Source: Alphaproteobacteria bacterium
GTDB lineage: Bacteria > Pseudomonadota > Alphaproteobacteria > Caulobacterales > Hyphomonadaceae
Assembly: GCA_018827375.1 (NCBI GenBank)
Contig: JAHJYW010000006.1
Location: 51,046 to 115,045, forward strand
Direction of reading: 5' to 3'
DNA length: 64,000 bases
Below the pieces are notes generated by a model. The model saw only the letters and a program-made list of their open reading frames with translations. It did no database searches and had not been told where the DNA came from. Made by a program: the position numbers and the translations under genes. Positions 53,822-61,510 of the stretch are shown here, in pieces (positions within the stretch are counted from its first letter, which is position 1; each line of letters begins with the position of its first letter).

Positions 53822-53855
53822 AAACATACGCAAATAATGTTTACAGCGACAACAT
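53822..53855. promoter_or_regulatory. Candidate TetR operator between divergent genes
   Basis: Three half-sites share one spacing: AAACAT (53822-53827), nine bases, ATGTTT (53837-53842); and ATGTT (53837-53841), nine bases, AACAT (53851-53855). The two inverted repeats share the central half-site. They fill the 50-base gap between the carotenoid oxygenase and TetR starts, and the last one touches the TetR start codon, consistent with dual repression and autoregulation. Confidence 0.6.
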
Positions 53856-54462
53856 GAGCGCAAATGATAACACTGTCAACATCCGGGCGAACAAAGGCGG
53901 CTATCATCATGGCGACCTGCGGTCGGCATTGATCGAGACGGGCCTTAAAATGCTGGAGCAGGGCAGCGCGGAAGCACTGAGTCTGCGCGAGATCGCGCGT
54001 GAGATCGGTGTCAGCGCGACATCGATCTATCGTCACTTCCCGGACAAGGATGCGCTTCTGGCGGCGCTGGCGGCAGAAGGTATGGCCAAGCTGGCCCGTG
54101 AGCAGAAGGCGGCCGCCAAGGGAAAAGACGGCAAGGAAGCCTTTACCGAAATGGGCCGGGCCTATGTCCGCTTCGCGGTGCGCAACCCGGCGCTGTTCCG
54201 TCTGATCTATACGTCGCTACCGGCTGCGGCAGACCCGAACTGTGTGAACGCGGAAGAATCGCCCGGCTGGCTGTTACGCGAGTCGATTGCGGGACTGGCG
54301 GGTGCGACGGCGAGCGCGGCGCAGAAGCGTGCGGCCCTGTTGCGGGCCTGGTCGCTGGTGCACGGCCTGGCAATGCTGATCCTCAGCGGACAGATTGCGG
54401 GACCGGACGTCGACAGCCTGATCAACGAGGTTGTCAGCGTCGACAGCCTCAAGCTGAGATAG
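53854..54462 (+). CDS. TetR-family transcriptional regulator
   Basis: A 202-residue regulator with an N-terminal TetR HTH (about 15-62; GYHHGDLRSALIETG, then SLREIAREIGVSATSIYRHF) and a C-terminal ligand-binding domain of the WHG type (RLIYTSLPAA, LRAWSLVHGLAML). The ATG at 53854 is chosen because the alternative at 53803 would overlap the start of the divergent oxygenase gene. The short gap between them holds overlapping inverted repeats, so the likely targets are itself and the oxygenase. Confidence 0.92.
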   Translation: MSANDNTVNIRANKGGYHHGDLRSALIETGLKMLEQGSAEALSLREIAREIGVSATSIYRHFPDKDALLAALAAEGMAKLAREQKAAAKGKDGKEAFTEMGRAYVRFAVRNPALFRLIYTSLPAAADPNCVNAEESPGWLLRESIAGLAGATASAAQKRAALLRAWSLVHGLAMLILSGQIAGPDVDSLINEVVSVDSLKLR

Positions 54463-54553
54463 GGGCAGGCTGGCTGTCCCAACGTTACCGCTTGTCCCCG
54501 ATGCGGGGGCATCTAGTTAGTTACTGAAGCTCTTTATCCTGTGAGGAAAATCC

Positions 54554-55552
54554 ATGGCCCTGCCACCTGTCCTGCAAAACATGCGTGTGCCTGTTATCGG
54601 CTCGCCCCTGTTCATCATCTCCAATCCCGATCTGGTTATTGCCCAGTGCAAGGCCGGTGTCATCGGCAGCTTCCCGGCGCTCAATGCGCGTCCCGGCCCT
54701 GTGCTGGATGAATGGCTCGACAAGATCACAACCGAGCTTGCCGAATGGGACGAAAAGAACCCTGACCGGAAATCGGCGCCCTATGCCGTGAACCAGATCG
54801 TGCACAAGACGAACAATCGTCTCGATCATGATGTGGAGATGTGCGTGAAATGGAAAGTGCCGATCGTGATCACGTCGCTCGGCGCCCGGCAGGAAGTGAA
54901 TGACGCGATCCATTCCTATGGCGGCATCGTGCTGCACGACATCATCAATATCGTGTTCGCCCACAAGGCGCTGGAGAAGGGCGCTGACGGCCTGATCGCG
55001 GTTGCCAGCGGCGCGGGCGGCCATGCCGGTACGCTCTCGGCCTTCGCACTGATCCAGGAAATCCGCGAGTTCTTTGATGGGCCACTGGCACTCTCTGGTT
55101 CTATTGCCACCGGCAACGCGGTCGCTGCGGCGCAGGCCATGGGCGCCGATTTCGGCTATATCGGCTCAGCCTTCATTGCCTGCCATGAGGCCAATGCGGT
55201 TGAAGGCTACAAAGACATGATCGTCGACTCGAAAGCAGGCGATATTGTCTATTCCAACTTGTTCACGGGCGTGCACGGCAACTATCTCGCGCCGTCGATT
55301 GCCAAGGCGGGACTCGATGCGAACAACCTGCCGGAATCCGATCCGTCGGCGATGAATTTCGGCTCCGGCGGCAATCAGGAAGCCAAGGCGTGGAAAGATA
55401 TCTGGGGCTGTGGCCAGGGTATCGGCACAATCAAGACGCGCATGTCGACGGCTGAATATGTCGACCAGTTGGTCCGCGAGTATGATGGTGCGCGCGAGGC
55501 GCTGCAGAAGCGTCAGGCATACACGGCGAAAGCAAAAGTCGCCGCCGAATAG
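54554..55552 (+). CDS. Nitronate monooxygenase family FMN enzyme
   Basis: A 332-residue TIM-barrel flavoprotein of the nitronate monooxygenase (2-nitropropane dioxygenase) family, which oxidises alkyl nitronates. Visible are the N-terminal MRVPVIGSPLFIISNP with the FMN-binding turn, GVIGSFPALNARP, the substrate loop SGAGGHAG with catalytic His, and ALSGSIATGNAVAAAQAMGA, the phosphate-binding glycines. AAGG ahead of the ATG is weak but GAGG is present. It is followed by a clear terminator. Confidence 0.92.
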   Translation: MALPPVLQNMRVPVIGSPLFIISNPDLVIAQCKAGVIGSFPALNARPGPVLDEWLDKITTELAEWDEKNPDRKSAPYAVNQIVHKTNNRLDHDVEMCVKWKVPIVITSLGARQEVNDAIHSYGGIVLHDIINIVFAHKALEKGADGLIAVASGAGGHAGTLSAFALIQEIREFFDGPLALSGSIATGNAVAAAQAMGADFGYIGSAFIACHEANAVEGYKDMIVDSKAGDIVYSNLFTGVHGNYLAPSIAKAGLDANNLPESDPSAMNFGSGGNQEAKAWKDIWGCGQGIGTIKTRMSTAEYVDQLVREYDGAREALQKRQAYTAKAKVAAE

Positions 55553-55577
55553 GCTGCGCCTTTTCCGCCAAATGAAT

Positions 55578-55619
55578 GGCCCGCTTGTCCGCTGATACCG
55601 GCAGGCGGGCCTTTCTTTT
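55578..55619 (+). terminator. Rho-independent terminator after nitronate monooxygenase
   Basis: GGCCCGCTTGTCC and GGCAGGCGGGCC form a stem with two G-T pairs, followed by TTTCTTTT (55612-55619). It starts 25 bases after the stop codon and precedes the next plus-strand gene. Confidence 0.85.
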
Positions 55620-55642
55620 CCGACCGTAATGGCGCCGGGCGC

Positions 55643-56074
55643 ATGATGGCGTCCATGCTGATTGCCCATTTCCCCGATCAAGACCTTGCCAGCTGGCGCT
55701 GGCCGCATTTCACGCCGCGTGAATGTGCCTGCCGGTGTGGCGGGCGATTCTGCGCGGGGGCCTATTGCCATGACCCGGATTTCCTTGATGCGCTGAAGGC
55801 GCTGCGCGCGGCGATGGGGCGATCGCTCGTGGTCAATTCAGGGCATCGGTGCGAGGGCTGGAATGCGGCGGTTGGCGGCGCTGCGCAGTCGAAGCACAGG
55901 ACGATCGCAGTCGATATGGCGCTGGCGGGGCATGACCGGTTCGCCCTTCTGACTGCGGCTGAGCGGCTTGGTTTTACCGGTATCGGCCTTGCCAAAACCT
56001 TCATCCATCTCGACCGGCCGGCCGGGCCTGCGTGCTGGTATTACAAGGGGAGTGCACGTTCATGGCAGATATAG
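55643..56074 (+). CDS. Phage-type M15 peptidoglycan peptidase (endolysin-like)
   Basis: A 143-residue zinc peptidase of the Peptidase_M15_3 type, D-Ala-D-Ala carboxypeptidase-like enzymes common in phages and gene transfer agents. Zinc-site and fold motifs are SGHRCEGWNAAVGGA, QSKHRTIAVDMAL and FIHLDRP, giving the His, Asp and His set. Four cysteines cluster in CACRCGGRFCAG. An ATG four codons on (55655) is an alternative start. It overlaps the holin-like gene by 13 bases, so the two look like a lysis cassette. No other phage gene is adjacent. Confidence 0.85.
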   Translation: MMASMLIAHFPDQDLASWRWPHFTPRECACRCGGRFCAGAYCHDPDFLDALKALRAAMGRSLVVNSGHRCEGWNAAVGGAAQSKHRTIAVDMALAGHDRFALLTAAERLGFTGIGLAKTFIHLDRPAGPACWYYKGSARSWQI

Positions 56075-56529
56075 CTGGGCTTGCCGCCAGTGCGGCGGGT
56101 GGCGGCATTTTCGGCCTCATTGGCAGCGTCATCGGGCGCGCGGCTGGCCTATTCGAGCGGCGTCAGGAACAGGCGCAGGAACGGGCCCGATGGGAGCATG
56201 AGGCGCGTATGCTGGACGCGCAGATGCGGGCCAGGCAGCAGGCGAGCGAGGCGGACCTGCGGCTGTCGGATGTGGCGGGTGGCTGGCGCGGACTCGAAGC
56301 GTCGATGGAAGCGGAGGCCGCGATTGGCCAGAGCTTTCAATGGGTCAATGCCGTACGCGGGCTGACACGGCCTTTCCTGACGCTGCTATTGTGGCTGATT
56401 ACGGGCCTTGTCTTCTTGGGCAGTGGCGCGGCTGCGCGGGGCGAGATTGTCGAGACGGCGACGTTCGCGGCTACAGCGGCGACGCTCTGGTGGTTCGGCG
56501 ACCGGGGACCGCCCCGCGATCCGCGTTGA
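56062..56529 (+). CDS. Holin-like membrane protein (3TM type)
   Basis: A 155-residue protein with an N-terminal hydrophobic Gly/Ala-rich segment (GLAASAAGGGIFGLIGSVI), a charged Arg/Glu/Gln coiled-coil stretch (ERRQEQAQERARWEHEARM) and two C-terminal membrane helices. This resembles the three-helix holin family of alphaproteobacterial phages and GTAs. Pairing with the endolysin-like gene supports it. The role is inferred; holins are very variable. Confidence 0.7.
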   Translation: MADIAGLAASAAGGGIFGLIGSVIGRAAGLFERRQEQAQERARWEHEARMLDAQMRARQQASEADLRLSDVAGGWRGLEASMEAEAAIGQSFQWVNAVRGLTRPFLTLLLWLITGLVFLGSGAAARGEIVETATFAATAATLWWFGDRGPPRDPR

Positions 56530-56581
56530 CCGAACCGCCCGGACCGGTCCATCTTCGGCAAAAATCCGGAGGCAGTTGCGT

Positions 56582-58063
56582 ATGGGCGAATATATCCTGG
56601 TGATCGACGAGGGCACGACCTCGACACGGGCCATCGTGTTTGATCGCGCCTTCGCGCAGGTCGCGCTCGCGCAGCAGGACCTGACACTCACCTATCCGGA
56701 AGATGGTTGGGTGCAGCAGGACGGTGAAGAGATTTGGGAGCGCACGCTCGCAGTCTGCCGTGAGGCGATTGAGGCAGCGGGCGGCGCCGGCATGATCGCG
56801 GGCATTGGCATCACCAACCAGCGCGAAACGACGCTTGTGTGGGACCGCGCGACGGGCAAGCCGATTGCGCCTGCCATCGTGTGGCAGGACCGTCGCACGG
56901 CGCGCGCTTGCGAGGCGATGAAGGCCGAGGGCCATGAGGCGGCGGTTCAGGCGGCGACCGGCCTGCTGCTGGACCCTTATTTTTCCGGCACAAAGATTGG
57001 CTGGATCCTCGACAATGTGGATGGCGCGCGGGCACGGGCCGATGCGGGCGAGCTGGCCTTTGGCACGGTTGAGAGTTTCCTGATCTGGAAGCTGACGGGC
57101 GGGCATGTGCACGCGACCGACGTGACCAATGCGTCACGTACGCTCCTGTATGGGTTGGGCCTGGGCGCGGATGGCGGCTGGAGCACGGCCATGGCGGATC
57201 TGTTCAAGGTGCCGATGGGCATGTTGCCTGAGGTGAAGCCCAATGCCGCCGATTTCGGGATGAGCGATGAAGGCTTGCTCGGTGCCGCGTTGCCAATTCT
57301 CTCTGCTGCGGGCGACCAGCAGTCTGCGCTGGTGGGGCAGGGCTGTCTTGCGCCGGGCATGGCCAAGATCACCTATGGCACCGGCGCCTTCCTTGTGGCG
57401 AACACGGGGGCCGAGCGACCCGATTCGCAGCATCGACTGCTGGGGACGGTCGGCTACGAATTGCCAGGCGGCGGGGCGATGGCGCTGGAAGGCTCGATCT
57501 TCAATGCGGGCACGGTCGTCAAATGGCTGCGCGACGATCTCGGCCTGATTGATTCAGCTGAGGAAACGGAAACCGTGGCCTCCGGCCTGAAAACCAATGG
57601 CGGCGTTTATATCGTGCCTGCCTTTACCGGCCTTGGCGCGCCGCACTGGAACGCCGATGTGCGGGGCACGATAAGTGGTCTGACGCGGGCGACCACCGCG
57701 GCGCACATGGTGCGGGCCGGGCTGGAATCGGCGGCTTATCAGACACTGGACCTGCTCGAGGCGTTCGAGGCCGACGGCGCGGGCATTCGCGAGTTGCGCG
57801 TCGATGGCGGCATGGTGGCGAATGACTGGCTGATGCAGTTCCTGGCAGATATCTGCGACCGCCCTGTGCTCAGACCTGACTACCGCGAGATGACGGCGCT
57901 CGGCGCTGCCGCACTTGCCGCCATGCAGATTGGCTGGCTGGCGCCCAAGGACTGGCAGGATCGGCCTGTCCAGGGCACACGCTTCGAGCCGAAAATGGCC
58001 GCACCAGAGCGCAAGACCCTGATCAAAGGGTGGAACGACGCCATGCGCCGCACGCTGGCCTGA
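56582..58063 (+). CDS. glpK: Glycerol kinase
   Basis: A 493-residue FGGY-family kinase that phosphorylates glycerol to glycerol 3-phosphate. Both FGGY signatures and the ATPase core are visible: IDEGTTSTRAIVFD (phosphate 1), GITNQRETTLVWDRATGKP (substrate site), DQQSALVGQ and the GLGAPHWN and GMVANDWLMQFLADI segments. Start is the ATG at 56582 with GGAGG upstream; the earlier frame is not kinase-like. No glpF or glpD is nearby, so it is an isolated gene. Confidence 0.95.
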   Translation: MGEYILVIDEGTTSTRAIVFDRAFAQVALAQQDLTLTYPEDGWVQQDGEEIWERTLAVCREAIEAAGGAGMIAGIGITNQRETTLVWDRATGKPIAPAIVWQDRRTARACEAMKAEGHEAAVQAATGLLLDPYFSGTKIGWILDNVDGARARADAGELAFGTVESFLIWKLTGGHVHATDVTNASRTLLYGLGLGADGGWSTAMADLFKVPMGMLPEVKPNAADFGMSDEGLLGAALPILSAAGDQQSALVGQGCLAPGMAKITYGTGAFLVANTGAERPDSQHRLLGTVGYELPGGGAMALEGSIFNAGTVVKWLRDDLGLIDSAEETETVASGLKTNGGVYIVPAFTGLGAPHWNADVRGTISGLTRATTAAHMVRAGLESAAYQTLDLLEAFEADGAGIRELRVDGGMVANDWLMQFLADICDRPVLRPDYREMTALGAAALAAMQIGWLAPKDWQDRPVQGTRFEPKMAAPERKTLIKGWNDAMRRTLA

Positions 58064-58111
58064 CGCTCAGCAGCGAAGTTCCTCCAGCGCGGGAATGTGC
58101 AGTATCTTTAA

Positions 58112-58148
58112 ACAAAAAAAGAGGCGGCGGAACATGTTCCGCCGCCTC
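58112..58148 (-). terminator. Strong Rho-independent terminator of the TonB receptor gene
   Basis: A perfect 28-base palindrome (58121-58148: GAGGCGGCGGAA CATG TTCCGCCGCCTC, stem 12) followed on the minus strand by TTTTTTTGTTT. It starts 22 bases beyond the stop of the minus-strand receptor gene. Confidence 0.92.
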
Positions 58149-58169
58149 CGATTATTATCTGTCGTTTGA

Positions 58170-61100
58170 CTAGAAAGTCTTCGACACGCTCACAAAGGCA
58201 CGGCGTCCGCGAACGTCATAACCCGTTGCCGCAACTGGCGAGTTGCCGGCGCTGAGCTGGGTGATCCCGGCGATATCCGAAACCTGCGGAACGCCTTCAT
58301 CAAAGATGTTCTGAACGCCACCGGTGATGGTCCATGTGTCACCTGACCAGCGCGCGGACAGGCCGTGAATGAACGCAGCTTCGGTGTACACCTTGTAGAT
58401 GCCGCTAAGGCCGAAATAGTCTTGCGGCTCGTTATAGTCGAGGTCTGTATCAAACCGGTTGTTGTCCTGACGACCGATGAAGTCGGTGAACCAGGAATAC
58501 GTCCAGTCGCCCCGATCAAGGCGGAACGTCACGTCGCCAACGACGCTCGGATAGCCGATTGTGCCGTTGAAATCATTGTCTGTTACGCCGGACACGAAGT
58601 CGGATCCGAAGACGTTGATGTAACGCTCAAGTGCCCAGTTGATGCTGCCTTCCACTGTGAGTGTACCGAAGTCGAACTCGTTCGTGTAACGCACTTCGAG
58701 ATCGAGGCCACGTTGTGACTGGGAGTCCACGTTCAGAATTGGTGCGGAAACCGAGTCGATGGAGAATTCAGACAGATCACCCGCCGGGTTACGAACCAGA
58801 AGGTCACAGAAGTCGTTGGGGAAGGTGTTTGTGCCGTAGCAGCCACCAACAATCTGTCCCGCACCGATCGCTGCAATCTGGTCATTGATTTCGATCTCGT
58901 AATAATCGAGTGCAATGTTCAGATCTGAGAACGTTGGTGTAAAGATGATACCGGCCGTGAATGTATCACCCGTTTCAGGTTGCAGCGCGGCGCCGCCACC
59001 CGATGTGGTGATGAGTGCGGAACCAGCGCCGCCTGCATAGTCAGCAGGAATACCGTCAGCCGCACAGTTTGTCCGGATGTTCTGGTTGTTGCTGTTGCCC
59101 CAGTCGATACATGGGTCGATAGCCAGCTGGCCAAGGAACGCTGTTTCGTCTTGCAGGAAGAGTTCGAACAGGGCTGGCGCGCGGTAAGACGTGCCGTAGC
59201 TGCTGCGTACCCGGAGCAGTGGGTTGATCTGCCAGTTGATGCCGGCTTTGTAGATCGAATCCGAGCCACCGAGTTCATAGTCGAACGCTCTGACGGAGCC
59301 CGAGACCTCCACATCTTCTGCAAAGGGAGCGCCCTTGAAGATCGGCACGTTGATTTCGGCAAATACCTCTGTCACGTTGTTCGAGCCGACCGTTGGGCCT
59401 GCTGTCGACGAGCCCCAGATATCGCCGGTGCGGGAAAGTTCGCCCGGTTGATCATCGATGCTGAATTCACGATATTCTGCACCCAGGCCGAGGCCAAGGG
59501 GGCCGGCAGGAAGTTCAAACACTTCACCGGCAACAACGGCCGTGAAGGTTGTCTGATCATATGTGGTCTTGCCGGTCTGGTAGCCGCCAATTGCTGCGAC
59601 CAGTTCGTCTGAGCGGTTGCCTGCAAGGACGTCTGGATCGAAGAAATTGAATGTCGGTGAAGACACGGTATCAGGGATGCCGTCGCCGTTGAAGTCACCT
59701 ACGCCGTCCAGGTTCCAGTCAGATGATTTGGAAGCCAGAATTTCAGTACCGCCGTACTTGCCTTCGCCGAGCGAGTAGGTTGCGTCGAGTTTCCAGGACC
59801 AGCCATCCAGCATTGTGGTGCCGAAACCGCCCGAAAGCGATGTGCTGAGGTAGGTATAGTCAACCTCGACATTGTTTTGAGTTGGATACGGCAGGACAAC
59901 CTGGGCAATGTTATTCGCCGGGCTGACATAGGATGGATCGTCGATGTAGCTGTAGAATGGATCATTCCCAGCAATATTGACGGAAGAGCCGATGATCGGG
60001 AAGAACTGACGCCAGCCTTCGACATCCGTCGTCCGTCGGCTGAACAGTGCTTCACTATCCCACGACATACCTGCAATTTCGATATCAGCCGATGCGAAGA
60101 GGGAGATGTTCTCGTTCTTCGGAATGAAGTCTTGATTGTCCAAGAACGCAGCGTCGAGGATATCTTCGTAAAAAGGCTGGCCATCGGCCGTGAAACCTGT
60201 GCCCACGCGTGGACGGTAGCCAGGAACAGTCGTTCCGTAGACCGTCGGGATGGTTGTGCCTTCAGGGGATGGGACCAGACGTCCACCGCCACCGAAGATA
60301 TCAAGCACAGTGTTGTGGTACAGGTTCGAACAGTTGCGCGTCGGGTCAGTTGCCGTAGCAGAGAAGTTCAGGCGGTCGATGAGACCACCACCACCAGGCT
60401 TGCTGACATAGTCACGCGTACAGTCGAGATAGTCGCGCTGGCTGATGTCGAGCTGTTCATTGAGGCGGTATTCCGCAGAGATGGTGAACTCGGCATTGTC
60501 GCCGATGTTGAAACCATACGCGCCGCTGATGTTGTACTGCTCGCCACCGCTTTCGAATGGCTGTGTGGCCTGCGCGTTGAGCTCAAATCCATCAACCGAA
60601 TCGCGGGTGATGATGTTGACCACGCCGCACACGGCGTCAGATCCGTAAATCGTTGAGGCGCCGTCCTTCAGGATCTCGATGCGCGAGATGATGGATTGCG
60701 GAACCACGTTAAGGTCGAGTGCCGCGATGGATCCGCGGGTACCGGAAGGACCAGGGCGTTTGCCGTCAATGAGGACCAGCGTGCGGGTATCACCGCAGCC
60801 GCGAAGGTCGATTGTCTGGGCGCCGATGCCGCCATTGGTCACGAAGTTCTGGAATGTGTTGTTGAGCTGGGTTGAACCAGATGCAAGCGACGATCCCTGA
60901 AGAATGGAAGCTGTGTCCACGAGACCTTCGAGCGTTGCGACTTCAGCTGTGATCACCTGGATTGGCGAAGAAGACGCGAATTCGTCGCGCGCAAGCAGCG
61001 AGCCGGTAACGACGATTTTGTCCTGCCGGGCTTCCGGCTCGGAATCTGATGTGTCGGTGATCTGGACAACGACTTCGTCATCTGGATCAGCCGTAGTGGC

Positions 61101-61187
61101 CTCTTGTGCGTTGACTGCGCCAGACAAAATGAATGCGCAGGACGCCGCTCCAATCAAGATGGAACGACGGAATGGTCGTCTAGTCAT
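58170..61187 (-). CDS. TonB-dependent outer-membrane receptor
   Basis: A 1005-residue outer-membrane receptor with a signal peptide (cut after AVNA, about 27), TonB box DKIVVTG (56-62), plug domain (IDLRGCGDTRTLVLIDGKR, DGASTIYGSDAVCGVVNI) and a large barrel ending RRAFVSVSKTF with a terminal Phe. The plug disulfide-like C in LRGCG and DAVCG is typical of the large receptors of Sphingomonadales and Hyphomonadaceae. It starts at 61187 with AGGGG seven bases before the ATG. It is divergent from an S9 peptidase, which hints at peptide or protein import. Confidence 0.95.
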   Translation of the reverse strand: MTRRPFRRSILIGAASCAFILSGAVNAQEATTADPDDEVVVQITDTSDSEPEARQDKIVVTGSLLARDEFASSSPIQVITAEVATLEGLVDTASILQGSSLASGSTQLNNTFQNFVTNGGIGAQTIDLRGCGDTRTLVLIDGKRPGPSGTRGSIAALDLNVVPQSIISRIEILKDGASTIYGSDAVCGVVNIITRDSVDGFELNAQATQPFESGGEQYNISGAYGFNIGDNAEFTISAEYRLNEQLDISQRDYLDCTRDYVSKPGGGGLIDRLNFSATATDPTRNCSNLYHNTVLDIFGGGGRLVPSPEGTTIPTVYGTTVPGYRPRVGTGFTADGQPFYEDILDAAFLDNQDFIPKNENISLFASADIEIAGMSWDSEALFSRRTTDVEGWRQFFPIIGSSVNIAGNDPFYSYIDDPSYVSPANNIAQVVLPYPTQNNVEVDYTYLSTSLSGGFGTTMLDGWSWKLDATYSLGEGKYGGTEILASKSSDWNLDGVGDFNGDGIPDTVSSPTFNFFDPDVLAGNRSDELVAAIGGYQTGKTTYDQTTFTAVVAGEVFELPAGPLGLGLGAEYREFSIDDQPGELSRTGDIWGSSTAGPTVGSNNVTEVFAEINVPIFKGAPFAEDVEVSGSVRAFDYELGGSDSIYKAGINWQINPLLRVRSSYGTSYRAPALFELFLQDETAFLGQLAIDPCIDWGNSNNQNIRTNCAADGIPADYAGGAGSALITTSGGGAALQPETGDTFTAGIIFTPTFSDLNIALDYYEIEINDQIAAIGAGQIVGGCYGTNTFPNDFCDLLVRNPAGDLSEFSIDSVSAPILNVDSQSQRGLDLEVRYTNEFDFGTLTVEGSINWALERYINVFGSDFVSGVTDNDFNGTIGYPSVVGDVTFRLDRGDWTYSWFTDFIGRQDNNRFDTDLDYNEPQDYFGLSGIYKVYTEAAFIHGLSARWSGDTWTITGGVQNIFDEGVPQVSDIAGITQLSAGNSPVAATGYDVRGRRAFVSVSKTF

Positions 61188-61510
61188 GTTATTACCCCTA
61201 AACATCTGGAACGATATTTCTCAAGCTGGCAGGAACGCCAGTGAGCCCCGACGCTCACCAACACCGGGGTTCGGATCCAAATTTCAACATCGAATTTGAT
61301 CTGGCAAGGTTTGCTGCCGAAGTTTGATGACAAAAATGTTATACAAGGGCGTTTCGTGCAGGAAGTGTGCTGTTTCGGCAACCATATGCCCTTCAGCCGT
61401 CGCTTCGTGTGAATTTGAACTGACAATTCGGCGCTGACCATGACTGGCGTGCTTGACTGGCGAGCGCCCCACCGAAATATTGCAAAAACTTGAATTAGGA
61501 GGAAAACGTC
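61188..61510. other. Divergent promoter region of TonB receptor and S9 peptidase
   Basis: About 320 non-coding bases between divergent start codons. It must contain both promoters; a ribosome site AGGAGG (61498-61503) serves the peptidase. No clear operator palindrome or riboswitch was found by eye. Short opposite-strand reading frames here lack protein features. Confidence 0.5.
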
